A stretch of 64,000 bases of DNA from Cytophagales bacterium (lineage in GTDB: Bacteria; Bacteroidota; Bacteroidia; Cytophagales; Cyclobacteriaceae), in contig JAFLBQ010000006.1 in the NCBI GenBank assembly GCA_017303805.1, positions 186,001 through 250,000 of the forward strand, written 5' to 3'. Position 1 is the stretch's first letter. The number at the start of each line of letters is the position of its first letter. The translations under genes and the position numbers were made by a program. Shown here piece by piece: positions 33,891 through 41,482 of this stretch. Under the pieces are notes generated by a model that did no database searches, was not told where the DNA came from, and saw only the letters and a program-made list of their open reading frames with translations.

Positions 33891-35114
33891 CTAAAAATAG
33901 CTTGAAAAACCAAACTGAAATCCGGATGTTTTGGAAGGTGGGTTGCCTAACAGATCAGTCTGCCAGTTATAACGGTAGTTTAAACGAATAACGGTCTGTG
34001 CATTTGGCCGCCAACTAATTCCGGGAACAACAGATACGATGTCCTCACGAATATTGTCACCGGTTTCAATAAAATCGCCCGCATTCCAATCCACATACTC
34101 AAACCGGCAAACGGCATTTAACACCGAACGTTCAAAACCAAATATGTTTTTTCTGAGTACAGGTTGAACCACGTCAAAGAACCCTCCCCATTGTTTATTG
34201 CCATATTGCTGGATATAGGTGGAAGGAACATCTACACGTGTGACGGTCCATTCAGTAGTCATGTAAGTGCCACTTGGTAAGATGGTGTTAAAATCAATTG
34301 CCCAAGTGCGATGCCTGCGCTTTTCGTCCAGTACCAGTCCGTCTTCCAGAAATTTATTGTAGACACCACCCATATATGACAAACCTACCTCACCGAATTT
34401 TTTATTTCGTATGGCAACCTTCGCAGTTAACAAAGGCACACCATTAAAGCTTTCTTCAAATCGATCTTGATTTAGTTTTGAGGCCGGGAGGAATGTCTTA
34501 TTCTCGCTGTTGCTGATGATCTGATCATCGAACCCGTTGGTAAGGTAGGTCTCATACGCATATACCCAATTGTTTTTATACAGTTTGCCATACAAGCCAA
34601 AGCCTACATTGCTCCAGGTAGCAGGCAGCAACTGAGTAGCCGAAATCGGGCGATCAATAAACTCCCACTTAGGCCCATCGTGGTTTTGATTGAACGCACC
34701 AATCGGGTTCATCACAATGCCTCCCCTGAAATTCAGTAAGGGGTGAAATTCAAAATCAATAGAGGCAAATTCAATATTTATCTCTTTGGTACCGTCTTCA
34801 AATTCTAGTTCTGAAAGGAATTTTATTCGCCTTGAAATGGTAGAAGCAATAAACAGGGTAAGGCGTTTCATCTGAAACTGATGTCCTTCGCTTACCCCAT
34901 CAGTACCGAGGTGTTGCCAATTAGCTTCTACATAGCCACCCACGGCAACCGGGAGTTTACTTACCGACAGAAAAGGCCGGTTATACACCGCATCCATATT
35001 GAGTAACAGTTTGGAAGTGTCCTGCTGTGTTCTCTTGAACAACGTAGAATCTACTTGCGCAGTCGTTGGTGAGCACATGACCAGGGTAACCACTATCAGT
35101 AAACTTATTTTCAT
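33891..35114 (-). CDS. Phosphate-selective-porin-like outer-membrane protein
   Basis: A 407-residue barrel protein with a signal peptide (cleaved near TTAQ). Repeated beta strands with GGIVMNPIGAFNQNHDGP and WELEFEDG-like loops resemble OprO/OprP-type porins of Bacteroidetes. The C-terminus FQFGFSSYF ends in Phe, as needed for barrel insertion. The ATG overlaps the stop of the Rieske gene. Substrate unknown; a metal-linked or oxyanion porin is possible from context. Confidence 0.75.
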   Translation of the reverse strand: MKISLLIVVTLVMCSPTTAQVDSTLFKRTQQDTSKLLLNMDAVYNRPFLSVSKLPVAVGGYVEANWQHLGTDGVSEGHQFQMKRLTLFIASTISRRIKFLSELEFEDGTKEINIEFASIDFEFHPLLNFRGGIVMNPIGAFNQNHDGPKWEFIDRPISATQLLPATWSNVGFGLYGKLYKNNWVYAYETYLTNGFDDQIISNSENKTFLPASKLNQDRFEESFNGVPLLTAKVAIRNKKFGEVGLSYMGGVYNKFLEDGLVLDEKRRHRTWAIDFNTILPSGTYMTTEWTVTRVDVPSTYIQQYGNKQWGGFFDVVQPVLRKNIFGFERSVLNAVCRFEYVDWNAGDFIETGDNIREDIVSVVPGISWRPNAQTVIRLNYRYNWQTDLLGNPPSKTSGFQFGFSSYF

Positions 35115-35557
35115 GATTGTCGCAAGTCTATGGTGATGGTCTCGGTTTGCACGATGACGGGAAATGAGCGAAGATTTTTTTCTGCTGGCCCGTTCGTCAC
35201 TGCCCCTTTATTGGTGAATTCACTTCCATGCCCTGGGCAATGGAGCGTGTCACCCAATGCCTGAAGTTCTGCACCCTGGTGTGTACATTTCATCCAAAGG
35301 GCACTGTATTCTGAATCAGAAAATCGGTACACATAAATTGGAAACTCTAATTTGTTGTTTTGCACGATGATATATTGACGGGTGAGCATCTGATCTTTTT
35401 TCATGTATATGAACTCCGACTTCGGAACATTGATGCCTGTAGAATTGATTATACCACTTGCATAATGTGTAGTCTGGCAACCGGAAATTAGCAACGGAAT
35501 CAATCCGCCACTTACACAGGTGATACACGTTTGCTTAACAAAGGCGCGTCTGTTCAT
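35111..35557 (-). CDS. Rieske [2Fe-2S] protein
   Basis: A 148-residue protein with a twin-arginine start (MNRRAFVKQ) and a Cys27 lipobox-like site. The Rieske pair is complete: CTHQG (Cys91, His93) and CPGHGS (Cys107, His110). A disulfide-forming Cys pair of high-potential bc1-type Rieske proteins is not obvious. Without an accompanying cytochrome b, it may deliver electrons to the di-haem protein encoded just upstream (2-bp gap) rather than belong to a bc1 complex. Confidence 0.85.
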   Translation of the reverse strand: MNRRAFVKQTCITCVSGGLIPLLISGCQTTHYASGIINSTGINVPKSEFIYMKKDQMLTRQYIIVQNNKLEFPIYVYRFSDSEYSALWMKCTHQGAELQALGDTLHCPGHGSEFTNKGAVTNGPAEKNLRSFPVIVQTETITIDLRQS

Positions 35558-35559
35558 GG

Positions 35560-36744
35560 CTATAAACTTTCGAGAAATTGAATGAGTTTTGTTTTTTCGT
35601 CAGCCGTTAATACCTGATAATTATTTCTTATTTGATTAGCCTCTCCACCGTGAAGTAAAATAGCTTCGTCAATACTTCTGGCTCTTCCATCATGCATCAA
35701 AAAGTACTGGCCACCTTGTGAATTCTTAGAAAGTCCTAACCCCCATAATGGTGGTGTTCGCCATTCATAAGACTTAGCAGAGCCTTCGGTATATCCATCA
35801 TCAAGCGCTGGGCCCATGTCATGTAACAATAAGTCGCTGTATGGATAAAAAACTTTATTGTCAATGGCGGCAATCGGTGAATTACCTGTTTTCATTTCAG
35901 GGCGATGACATTTTGAGCAACCAATTGTGTTAAACAATTGCTTTCCTTCAAGAATTGAATTGCTTTCAGATCGCGGTTCGGGTGCCTTAAGTGTCTTCAA
36001 ATAGAAAACCACATCGTTAATGGTTTGATTGGAAACTTCCGGATCAAGCACCAATCCCGAGTGCGTGTCAACGGATTCGAAACTGGATGTAATTCCAATG
36101 TCTTGATTGTAGGCGGTTGCCGTTTGTTGGAGGAGATCATAGGTAGCAGCTTTCTTGCCGAAGCGGCCAATATATCTACCGTTTTGTGGTACACTGTTTG
36201 GCCGTTCCTTTACATATTCTTTCAGATTAATCCAGTTGGGTACACCGCTGATACCATCTCCATCAGTATCATCAGGGTCAATCCATGTTAAGATTTCGGT
36301 ATCGCTTGCGGCATCGATAAAACCGAGTCCTGTATTGGCAGGCGGAGTGAATCGCGAAAAGGTTGCATTAGGTGGGATGTCTTCTGGTGTAAAACCCGGC
36401 ACTGCACGATGTTGTAGTTGCGGACCCCCGAGGTTCAGATATTGATTCCCGCTTTCATCGATTTGCCCAAATCGTGTTAAAGTGGTGAATGGATGACCTT
36501 TGCCATCGCCCGGATGGCAGCTGCCACAAGAAGTTGCTACGAACAACGGGCCCAATCCGTTAGCGGCAGTGAATACTTCATCGTTAAATGCCACATCACC
36601 CCGGAGAAATTGGAGGTTCTCGGCTTCTGTTAACCCGGATACAGGACCATCCAGCAGCTCAAATGCTTGAGGTGCCTTTGGTTGGAATTCCTCGCAAGCC
36701 ACAACAAGGATAATCAAGCCCGCGAATATCGTTTTTCTGTTCAT
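35560..36744 (-). CDS. Di-haem oxidoreductase-family lipoprotein (DUF1111-like)
   Basis: A 394-residue lipoprotein (VVAC, Cys17) with two c-type haem sites, TSCGSCHPGDGKGHPF and GCSKCHRPEM. The layout, with WTPPLWGLG-like (WRTPPLWGLG) and LMHDGRARSIDEAILLHGGE near the C-terminus, matches DUF1111 di-haem oxidoreductases, relatives of thiol oxidoreductases and peroxidases. It heads a unit with Rieske and porin genes and is divergent from the DtxR regulator. A metal-linked periplasmic oxidation is conceivable but unproven. Confidence 0.85.
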   Translation of the reverse strand: MNRKTIFAGLIILVVACEEFQPKAPQAFELLDGPVSGLTEAENLQFLRGDVAFNDEVFTAANGLGPLFVATSCGSCHPGDGKGHPFTTLTRFGQIDESGNQYLNLGGPQLQHRAVPGFTPEDIPPNATFSRFTPPANTGLGFIDAASDTEILTWIDPDDTDGDGISGVPNWINLKEYVKERPNSVPQNGRYIGRFGKKAATYDLLQQTATAYNQDIGITSSFESVDTHSGLVLDPEVSNQTINDVVFYLKTLKAPEPRSESNSILEGKQLFNTIGCSKCHRPEMKTGNSPIAAIDNKVFYPYSDLLLHDMGPALDDGYTEGSAKSYEWRTPPLWGLGLSKNSQGGQYFLMHDGRARSIDEAILLHGGEANQIRNNYQVLTADEKTKLIQFLESL

Positions 36745-36777
36745 GCGTCTAAAAGTACGATTAGTTTAAATAAATTG

Positions 36778-36791
36778 TTAGACGACTCTAA
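36778..36791. promoter_or_regulatory. Candidate DtxR/MntR-type operator
   Basis: TTAGACGACTCTAA: TTAGA, four bases, TCTAA. It lies in the 100-bp gap between the divergent DtxR-type regulator (starts 36845) and the di-haem operon (starts 36744), with AT-rich flanks. MntR/IdeR-type boxes have a related form, so autoregulation is plausible. Only five bases pair on each side, so it is a weak call. Confidence 0.4.
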
Positions 36792-36844
36792 TATTTTAAT
36801 TTCACGATATTAACAAAAAGCCTTATTTTTCTGAAAAGCTGCAA

Positions 36845-37498
36845 ATGGGATCACTGACGGAAGAAAATTATATCAAGTCGATTTATGCACTTTCAGAGGC
36901 AACAGGAGAAGTCTACGTATCCGAATTGGCCAAAAAACTGGAAGTAAAGCTTCCCAGCGTAAATAGCATGGTGAAACGCCTGGCGACCAAGAAGTTGGTA
37001 GCCTATGCGCCCTACAAGGGCATTAAACTGACCGAAAAAGGAAAAAAAGAAGCTTTGGCAATTATTCGAAAACACCGCCTGGCGGAATTGTTTTTAGTAA
37101 AGGTGATGGGTCTTGGATGGGAAGAAGTGCATGACATCGCTGAACAGTTGGAGCACGTGAACTCATCACGCTTTTACGAACGCATTGATGAATTACTCAA
37201 TCGCCCAAAGTTCGACCCGCATGGAGAGCCCATCCCGGACAGCAACGGAAAAATTCATAACCAACAACGCACTTCCCTGATACACCTCGAAGAAGGATTA
37301 ACTGCGACCATTACTGCCGTTACAGAAGATGAAAAATCATTCCTCGACCACCTGAACGCGAAGGGCCTGCAGATCGGAGATGCCGTGACCATTAAGAAAA
37401 GAGAACTGTTCGATGGTTCCATTACCCTTCTCCATAAATCGAAAAAGGAAATACTGCTGACGCATCAGGTCGCGGAAAGGATTTGGGTGGAAGTGTAG
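36845..37498 (+). CDS. DtxR/MntR-family metal-dependent repressor
   Basis: A 217-residue regulator with an N-terminal winged helix (EENYIKSIYALSEA, then SVNSMVKRLATKKLVAY), a dimerisation and metal domain (HRLAELFLVKVMG, EQLEHV, FDPHGEPIPD), and a C-terminal FeoA/SH3-like domain. FDPHG carries Asp where DtxR has Cys102, as in MntR-like Mn2+ sensors. It is plus-strand and divergent from the di-haem/Rieske/porin genes, so it probably controls them and itself, and perhaps the czc operon beyond. Confidence 0.85.
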   Translation: MGSLTEENYIKSIYALSEATGEVYVSELAKKLEVKLPSVNSMVKRLATKKLVAYAPYKGIKLTEKGKKEALAIIRKHRLAELFLVKVMGLGWEEVHDIAEQLEHVNSSRFYERIDELLNRPKFDPHGEPIPDSNGKIHNQQRTSLIHLEEGLTATITAVTEDEKSFLDHLNAKGLQIGDAVTIKKRELFDGSITLLHKSKKEILLTHQVAERIWVEV

Positions 37499-37716
37499 AA
37501 CGCTCGTACGAGTTTGGCATTTTTGATGTTATCCAAGGTCAAAACAATACATCACCATACTGACCTCACCTAACCATTACTGCCGACAAGCCGGCCAAAT
37601 GAGCTTGTTGCAGAACTTTGGCTTGGCGGTGAAATGGTCTCATCATTTTTGCTTGATCTGTGAAATGCGCAGAATTTTTTGAAGACTCAGTCCTTTTGAA
37701 ATTTCTTGGTAAAGCT

Positions 37717-37772
37717 CTTGTCAAAACATGGATTCCATAAAGAATCCAAGCTGCCATTCGGGTTTTGACAAG
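37717..37772. repeat. Compound inverted repeat
   Basis: Perfect 11-bp outer arms CTTGTCAAAAC (37717-37727) and GTTTTGACAAG (37762-37772) enclose a second stem, GGATTC (37730-37735) and GAATCC (37742-37747). This lies in gene-free DNA. It could be a terminator for the DtxR gene, a REP-type element or part of a recombination scar. No T-run follows on either strand. Confidence 0.55.
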
Positions 37773-37815
37773 TGCTTTGCAGGTTGAGTTAGAAATGTTT
37801 CGTCTTTGAAGATTG

Positions 37816-37881
37816 GATTGGCTGTCCACAAAAGAGTTGGTCCTTCACAATAACAACACAACCTTTTGAGGACTGCCAATC
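37816..37881. repeat. Long imperfect hairpin beside the broken gene copy
   Basis: Arms 37816-37840 and 37858-37881 are inverted copies of about 24 bp with two or three mismatches and one unpaired base (GATTGGC, GTCC, CAAAAG and GTTG blocks match in order). It abuts the stop of the pseudogene at 37898. With the compound repeat to its left it makes the 37499-37897 gene-free stretch unusually structured. Confidence 0.5.
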
Positions 37882-37897
37882 AATGAACGAAACGAGG

Positions 37898-38125
37898 CTA
37901 AACCCCGACACCTTTCTTCTTCGATTTCCTTTTCCCCTCACTTTCTTCTTCGGAATCCTGCTTCACGGTTTCCTTTTTCTCTTTGGATTTGTCAGTATCC
38001 TGTTTTGCTTCTTCTCGATTCCCTGATATTTTTTCTCCATTTTAGAATCGGTACATGTCGAGGGTTTTGTATTGCGGATTGGCAGCAATGAACATTTTTT
38101 CTTCCTTGCCTTCCCTAATGAAAGG
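37898..38125 (-). pseudogene. Broken second copy of the 3' end of the gene at 39330-40121
   Basis: The minus-strand reading REGKEEKMFIAANPQYKTLDMY matches the intact product (REGGEDKMYVAANPQYKNLDLY), then meets a TAA at 38042-38044 caused by a small insertion. After compensating indels the same frame resumes (KSKEKKETVKQD, then EEESEGKRKSKKKGVGV) and ends at the same place as the intact gene. Only the last third is present; homology stops near 38125. It is therefore a duplicated, decayed gene end. Confidence 0.8.
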
Positions 38126-38298
38126 GATGTGTCTCAGCATTTCATGAACCGCTGTATACAAGGCCCGCTCGTGCGTAAGAGGTGAATCTTTTTTTCTGCC
38201 GTTGTCCGCTGCGAGTGTCGTTGTGTGTCTTGCCCATAACGTTTGACTTTTTGTTGGCAGTTGCACCCCACCCCGTCCGCACTAATCTTCACTAAGAA

Positions 38299-39096
38299 TT
38301 AATATTTTTCGTCAACAAAGGTCACCCAGCCTTTCTCAAAGTCAGATTCACTTACGCCTAAAACGGTTTTAATGTCAACGTAGGATGTAATTAAAATGGG
38401 TAATTTGTCTTTGCCCCATTTCTCAACTATATATTCGATAATAGTGAAACCAACATTATAAATTTGATTGCTATTGTTCAAATCTTTCAGGGTAAGATTC
38501 TTTTTCATTCCATACTTCACACTGATACTATTTACGATACGTGCTTCGTAGTCACAGATAGCTTCCCAAAACCATTGAGGATATTCCTTGATAAACTTCT
38601 CCTCAAACATTTTGTCAAAATCTCCGTTGTCCGCATCTCTCCATTTTTTATATTCTTCTTTTATAAGAATGTTCAACTGAACGCAATGAGTAAATTCGTG
38701 AATTGCTGTCTTTACGGGGTCATTGGGAAAAATACTGTTAAACCAGTTTGTCCAAAGTAAATGAAACTCGTTGGGTCCTCGGCTTACCCCATTTGCATTA
38801 CTGTTCAAAAGTCCTGTTCCTTTATTAAAGGCAGCCTGTACCGGATGAACAAATACCCGAATTGTATCATGGTCTGGGTCATTTAAATTGGTTCTAATCC
38901 TGTCGTAATTTTCTTCTAAGTTATCAGCAATGTCTTGTGCCTCCTCTTTGTAAATTCCTTGATACGAAATAACAAAATGGTCTGTTCTTAATTCCGTTAA
39001 TTTGTCCACGACCGAAATACCTCTAAATGTCTTTACTCCGAAGTAGGTAATAATCAGTCCGCCAAATACTAAAAGAATAACCTTTAATTTCTTCAT
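38299..39096 (-). CDS. HExxH metallopeptidase-like protein (gluzincin type)
   Basis: A 265-residue protein with an N-terminal hydrophobic segment (residues 4-22), a signal or anchor. The zinc motif is HEFTH (His133, Glu134, His137), followed after about 40 residues by WEAICDYEA, where Glu178 or Glu184 would be the third ligand; that is the gluzincin pattern. It resembles peptidase-MA-like proteins. It is the sole gene of a putative cassette; target unknown. Confidence 0.65.
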   Translation of the reverse strand: MKKLKVILLVFGGLIITYFGVKTFRGISVVDKLTELRTDHFVISYQGIYKEEAQDIADNLEENYDRIRTNLNDPDHDTIRVFVHPVQAAFNKGTGLLNSNANGVSRGPNEFHLLWTNWFNSIFPNDPVKTAIHEFTHCVQLNILIKEEYKKWRDADNGDFDKMFEEKFIKEYPQWFWEAICDYEARIVNSISVKYGMKKNLTLKDLNNSNQIYNVGFTIIEYIVEKWGKDKLPILITSYVDIKTVLGVSESDFEKGWVTFVDEKY

Positions 39097-39117
39097 TGTC
39101 CAATGTTAGCTATCTTA

Positions 39118-39155
39118 TTAATTGTTAGTACATCTCTTAATTGTTAGTACATCTC
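39118..39155. repeat. Two-copy 19-bp tandem repeat
   Basis: TTAATTGTTAGTACATCTC occurs twice, head to tail and exact (39118-39136, 39137-39155). It lies 22-59 bp upstream of the metallopeptidase start, where it could carry promoter or regulator sites, or it may be a slippage product. Confidence 0.7.
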
Positions 39156-39282
39156 TGTCCAAGGGGTGTTGCTGCCAACACCGAATATATGGAATTGCAC
39201 TTATTTCTTCTATGTTGGCAGAGTAAAATCTCCGATTCGCAGTAGTTTCAGGGATATTTCTCCAATAGTTCACTATAAATAA

Positions 39283-39311
39283 AAAGACCTGCCTTATCCA
39301 GACAGGTCTTT
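39283..39311 (-). terminator. Rho-independent terminator
   Basis: AAAGACCTG pairs perfectly with CAGGTCTTT across an 11-base loop. It is 19 bp beyond the stop at 39330 on the minus strand and has a T-rich tail in that direction. It would end the tra transcript. Confidence 0.8.
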
Positions 39312-39329
39312 GAATCGGATGAAAGAAAT

Positions 39330-40121
39330 TTATACCCCAACACCCTTCTTCTTCGACTTCCTTTTCCCCTCACTTTCTTCTTCGGCATCCTGCTTCACCG
39401 TTTCCTTTTTCTCTTTGGATTTATCCTCGCCTGACTTCTCTTTCTTCTCAATGCCCTGGAATTGCTTTTCCATTTTGGCATTGTAGAGATCCAGGTTCTT
39501 GTATTGCGGGTTGGCGGCAACATACATTTTGTCTTCTCCGCCTTCTCGTGCAAAGGTGACCTGAGTGAGGTTCCCTTTTTCCAGAGACTTCATCAGCTTG
39601 GTTTTCTCCTCGGCATTCAGTTGCTCCTTGATGGGGTATTTGGCCATGACCATTTCAAGATCGTACCCATAACCGGCATGGTATTGTTTTACTTTATAAT
39701 TATCGTTCTTGTCCTTCTCCTGGAAGTCAAGTTGCAGCCATGCGTTATAGGGTTGACCTTCTTTATTGCTTAGGTCTTTATTGACTGCGCGACCGCTCAA
39801 AAGGTTGTAAGCCTCTTTAGCGGTGATCCCCGCGTTTTTCGTGATATAAAATGTCTGAGTTACATCCTTTGCAGGGTCGTCATTTTTAAGGGTAGCCTGA
39901 TACCGGTTGAAAAAATACATATCGGTCTGATCAGACTTTCTAAAATCAAGGGAATAATTCACTTTCTCTTTAGTGTCACCCTTATTGAATTCTCCAACCA
40001 TACTCAGCTTAAACTCTGCAGGTTGCTCCTTGATCTTGTTCTCAAGATCAGCATTCAGTTTCTCGCCAAAGCCCAAATATTTCAGGCCCTCTTTCAGAAA
40101 TTCCAGATTCTTGACATTCAT
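39330..40121 (-). CDS. Conjugative-element-associated protein with Lys/Glu-rich tail, unknown
   Basis: A 263-residue soluble protein from the ATG at 40121 (MNVKNLEFLKEG); a longer reading adds 16 residues without support. Conserved stretches LKYLGFGEKLN, FRKSDQTDMYFFNRYQA, AGITAKEAYNLLSGRAV and AANPQYKNLDLY recur in proteins near Bacteroidetes tra genes, but the function is not known to me. The last 50 residues are a charged, disordered tail (KEKKETVKQD, KRKSKKK). It ends the tra train, and part of it is duplicated at 37898-38125. Confidence 0.7.
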   Translation of the reverse strand: MNVKNLEFLKEGLKYLGFGEKLNADLENKIKEQPAEFKLSMVGEFNKGDTKEKVNYSLDFRKSDQTDMYFFNRYQATLKNDDPAKDVTQTFYITKNAGITAKEAYNLLSGRAVNKDLSNKEGQPYNAWLQLDFQEKDKNDNYKVKQYHAGYGYDLEMVMAKYPIKEQLNAEEKTKLMKSLEKGNLTQVTFAREGGEDKMYVAANPQYKNLDLYNAKMEKQFQGIEKKEKSGEDKSKEKKETVKQDAEEESEGKRKSKKKGVGV

Positions 40122-40183
40122 AAATGTGTTGTTTAATAGTTTGTAATATTCATGTTGATCGGAAAGCACCGTTTACGCATTGA

Positions 40184-41026
40184 CTATTTGATCAGCTTTG
40201 CATTCACGATGGTCTTGTTCCGGATGGAAAGCTCCTGGTTTCTTCCACCGTTCTTTTCAAACATTTCAATGTGGAGCCGTTTGGCATCCGGGATGGTAAA
40301 CTTTTCCAAGGCATAAACAATGTCCTGCACAGTGTTGGCGGGTATTTGTTGATCGTCACCGTACACATACACAGGCTTCATATCCACTTCCTGCGAAGCA
40401 GTACGTTTTACCTTCGCCTTGTCCTGAATATAAAATCTCAGGAAGTCAATGTCGTAGTTGATGTTCGATGAGTTCCTGATCCGGAAATGATAAAAGATAA
40501 TATTGTCCCGGATGTAGATCCCGTTCAATGAAAGGCCGATCTTATGTTTGCTTTCCCCGATAAACCGGATGCTTCGCTTGGCATTCACAATTTGTGAAGC
40601 ATACTTCTCCAGGTCGGATTCTGTTATCATGGACTGGAAGATCAGCTTTTGGAGATCATCAGATGTACGCTCATCGTCACCGATATTCACCACCTGCATA
40701 TTGGGTTCCTTTGAATAGTTCACCATAAAATGGTGTATCCTTCCATCGGCTGTGATTACCGTCAGGTTAGTCTCTGTAAATCCGGGCCTGGCTGCCTTGA
40801 GTTGAAGTACATTTTCAACGCCTTTGGCCTTCTGCGCCAGCAGATCCCTGCTTCCCCGGTCAACCGATTTGATGATTGCAGGGAATACGAGAGAGGATGT
40901 TTTATTAAATGTCACCTCTATTGATTGCACATGATTATCTGGTTGTGCTTCGACTTCAATGGTGCATAGTGCAAGTATGCTTCCCATGAGCCATTCGAAA
41001 CCGCCATGTCTTAAAAAGTAAAACAT
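40184..41026 (-). CDS. traN: Conjugative transposon protein TraN
   Basis: A 280-residue exported protein. The signature NKTSSLVFPAIIKSVDRGSRD, then ENVLQLKAA, TETNLTVITADGRIHHF and VNYS fits TraN (DUF4138), an outer part of the Bacteroidetes type IV secretion channel. The signal peptide is long; an internal ATG 13 codons in is an alternative start. It follows traM across a 456-bp stretch containing two tiny ORFs and a hairpin. Confidence 0.88.
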   Translation of the reverse strand: MFYFLRHGGFEWLMGSILALCTIEVEAQPDNHVQSIEVTFNKTSSLVFPAIIKSVDRGSRDLLAQKAKGVENVLQLKAARPGFTETNLTVITADGRIHHFMVNYSKEPNMQVVNIGDDERTSDDLQKLIFQSMITESDLEKYASQIVNAKRSIRFIGESKHKIGLSLNGIYIRDNIIFYHFRIRNSSNINYDIDFLRFYIQDKAKVKRTASQEVDMKPVYVYGDDQQIPANTVQDIVYALEKFTIPDAKRLHIEMFEKNGGRNQELSIRNKTIVNAKLIK

Positions 41027-41074
41027 ATGTGAATTTTGTTTTGATTATAATGATTGATTTAAATAGTTAAAGGT

Positions 41075-41093
41075 GGGGCGACTTAATCGCCCC
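41075..41093. terminator. GC-rich hairpin in the traM-traN gap
   Basis: GGGGCGA, five bases, TCGCCCC, followed by TTTAAC in the minus direction, about 50 bp upstream of traN. It could attenuate traN expression. Just upstream (41106-41180 region) a 24-codon hydrophobic ORF starting MGLLFGAIAA is readable but cannot be supported as a gene. Confidence 0.45.
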
Positions 41094-41315
41094 GACCTTC
41101 GCCTTTGTCAGAGCAATAGCAGGAGTAATACCGGCCATGCGTGTGTCACAAAGGCAGCAATAGCGCCAAACAGTAAACCCATAACTTTGGTGTTTAATCG
41201 TTGAAAAAAATTTCCAGTACTCCCTATCGAGGGATCAAAAAATCACCTATGTGATAAGTAGCTACAGTCATCAACAGGCGCATGGGTTCCGGAACCCTGT
41301 ATGTCGTTGCAAATC

Positions 41316-41465
41316 TTAATGAGAGGTCACGACAACGACCTTCTCATCACTTATTCCAGTTCGGGATTGTGCATCTGCCTTTTCCCTGCCTACGCCAAGG
41401 CTTCGGTAGACAGGAAGCATTAGCAAAAGCAATCCCCATAAAATGATTCTTACAAAAAGGTTCAT
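41316..41465 (-). CDS. Possible small exported peptide between traM and traN
   Basis: A 49-codon ORF: a hydrophobic start (NLFVRIILWGLLLLMLPVY) then a polar tail ending VVVVTSH. It begins 18 bp after the traM stop, consistent with translation in the tra operon. However, its centre is a 30-bp palindrome (41385-41414), so it may be only DNA hosting a repeat. Moderate to low support. Confidence 0.35.
   Translation of the reverse strand: MNLFVRIILWGLLLLMLPVYRSLGVGREKADAQSRTGISDEKVVVVTSH
41385..41414. repeat. REP-like 30-bp palindrome
   Basis: CCTGCCTACGCCAAGG is followed by CTTCGGTAGACAGG: an imperfect palindrome with CCTGCCTAC/GTAGACAGG arms. Short palindromes of this sequence family are interspersed in some Bacteroidetes genomes; I cannot test copy number. 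It lies inside the possible 49-codon ORF. Confidence 0.5.
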
Positions 41466-41482
41466 GATTGAATTAATTATGT

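Larger units (their letters stand above)
38253..39179. mobile_element. Putative gene cassette bounded by inverted repeats
   Basis: Left end GTTGGCAGTTGCACCCC (38253-38269) and right end GGGGTGTTGCTGCCAAC (39163-39179) are inverted copies matching at 14 of 17 positions. Between them is one gene, a metallopeptidase, and a 19-bp tandem repeat. TTGCCCATAACG at 38230-38241 and CCAATGTTAGC near the right end recall short motifs that flank single-gene cassettes in Bacteroidetes. No transposase is present, so movement would need help in trans. Confidence 0.45.

Noticed and set aside
37566-37829. 87-codon minus-strand ORF in the scarred junction
   Set aside because: No recognisable domain and it runs through two hairpins; codon pattern looks non-coding.
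41027-41315. 24-codon hydrophobic ORF (MGLLFGAIAA) in the traM-traN gap
   Set aside because: Too short to support and without a ribosome site.
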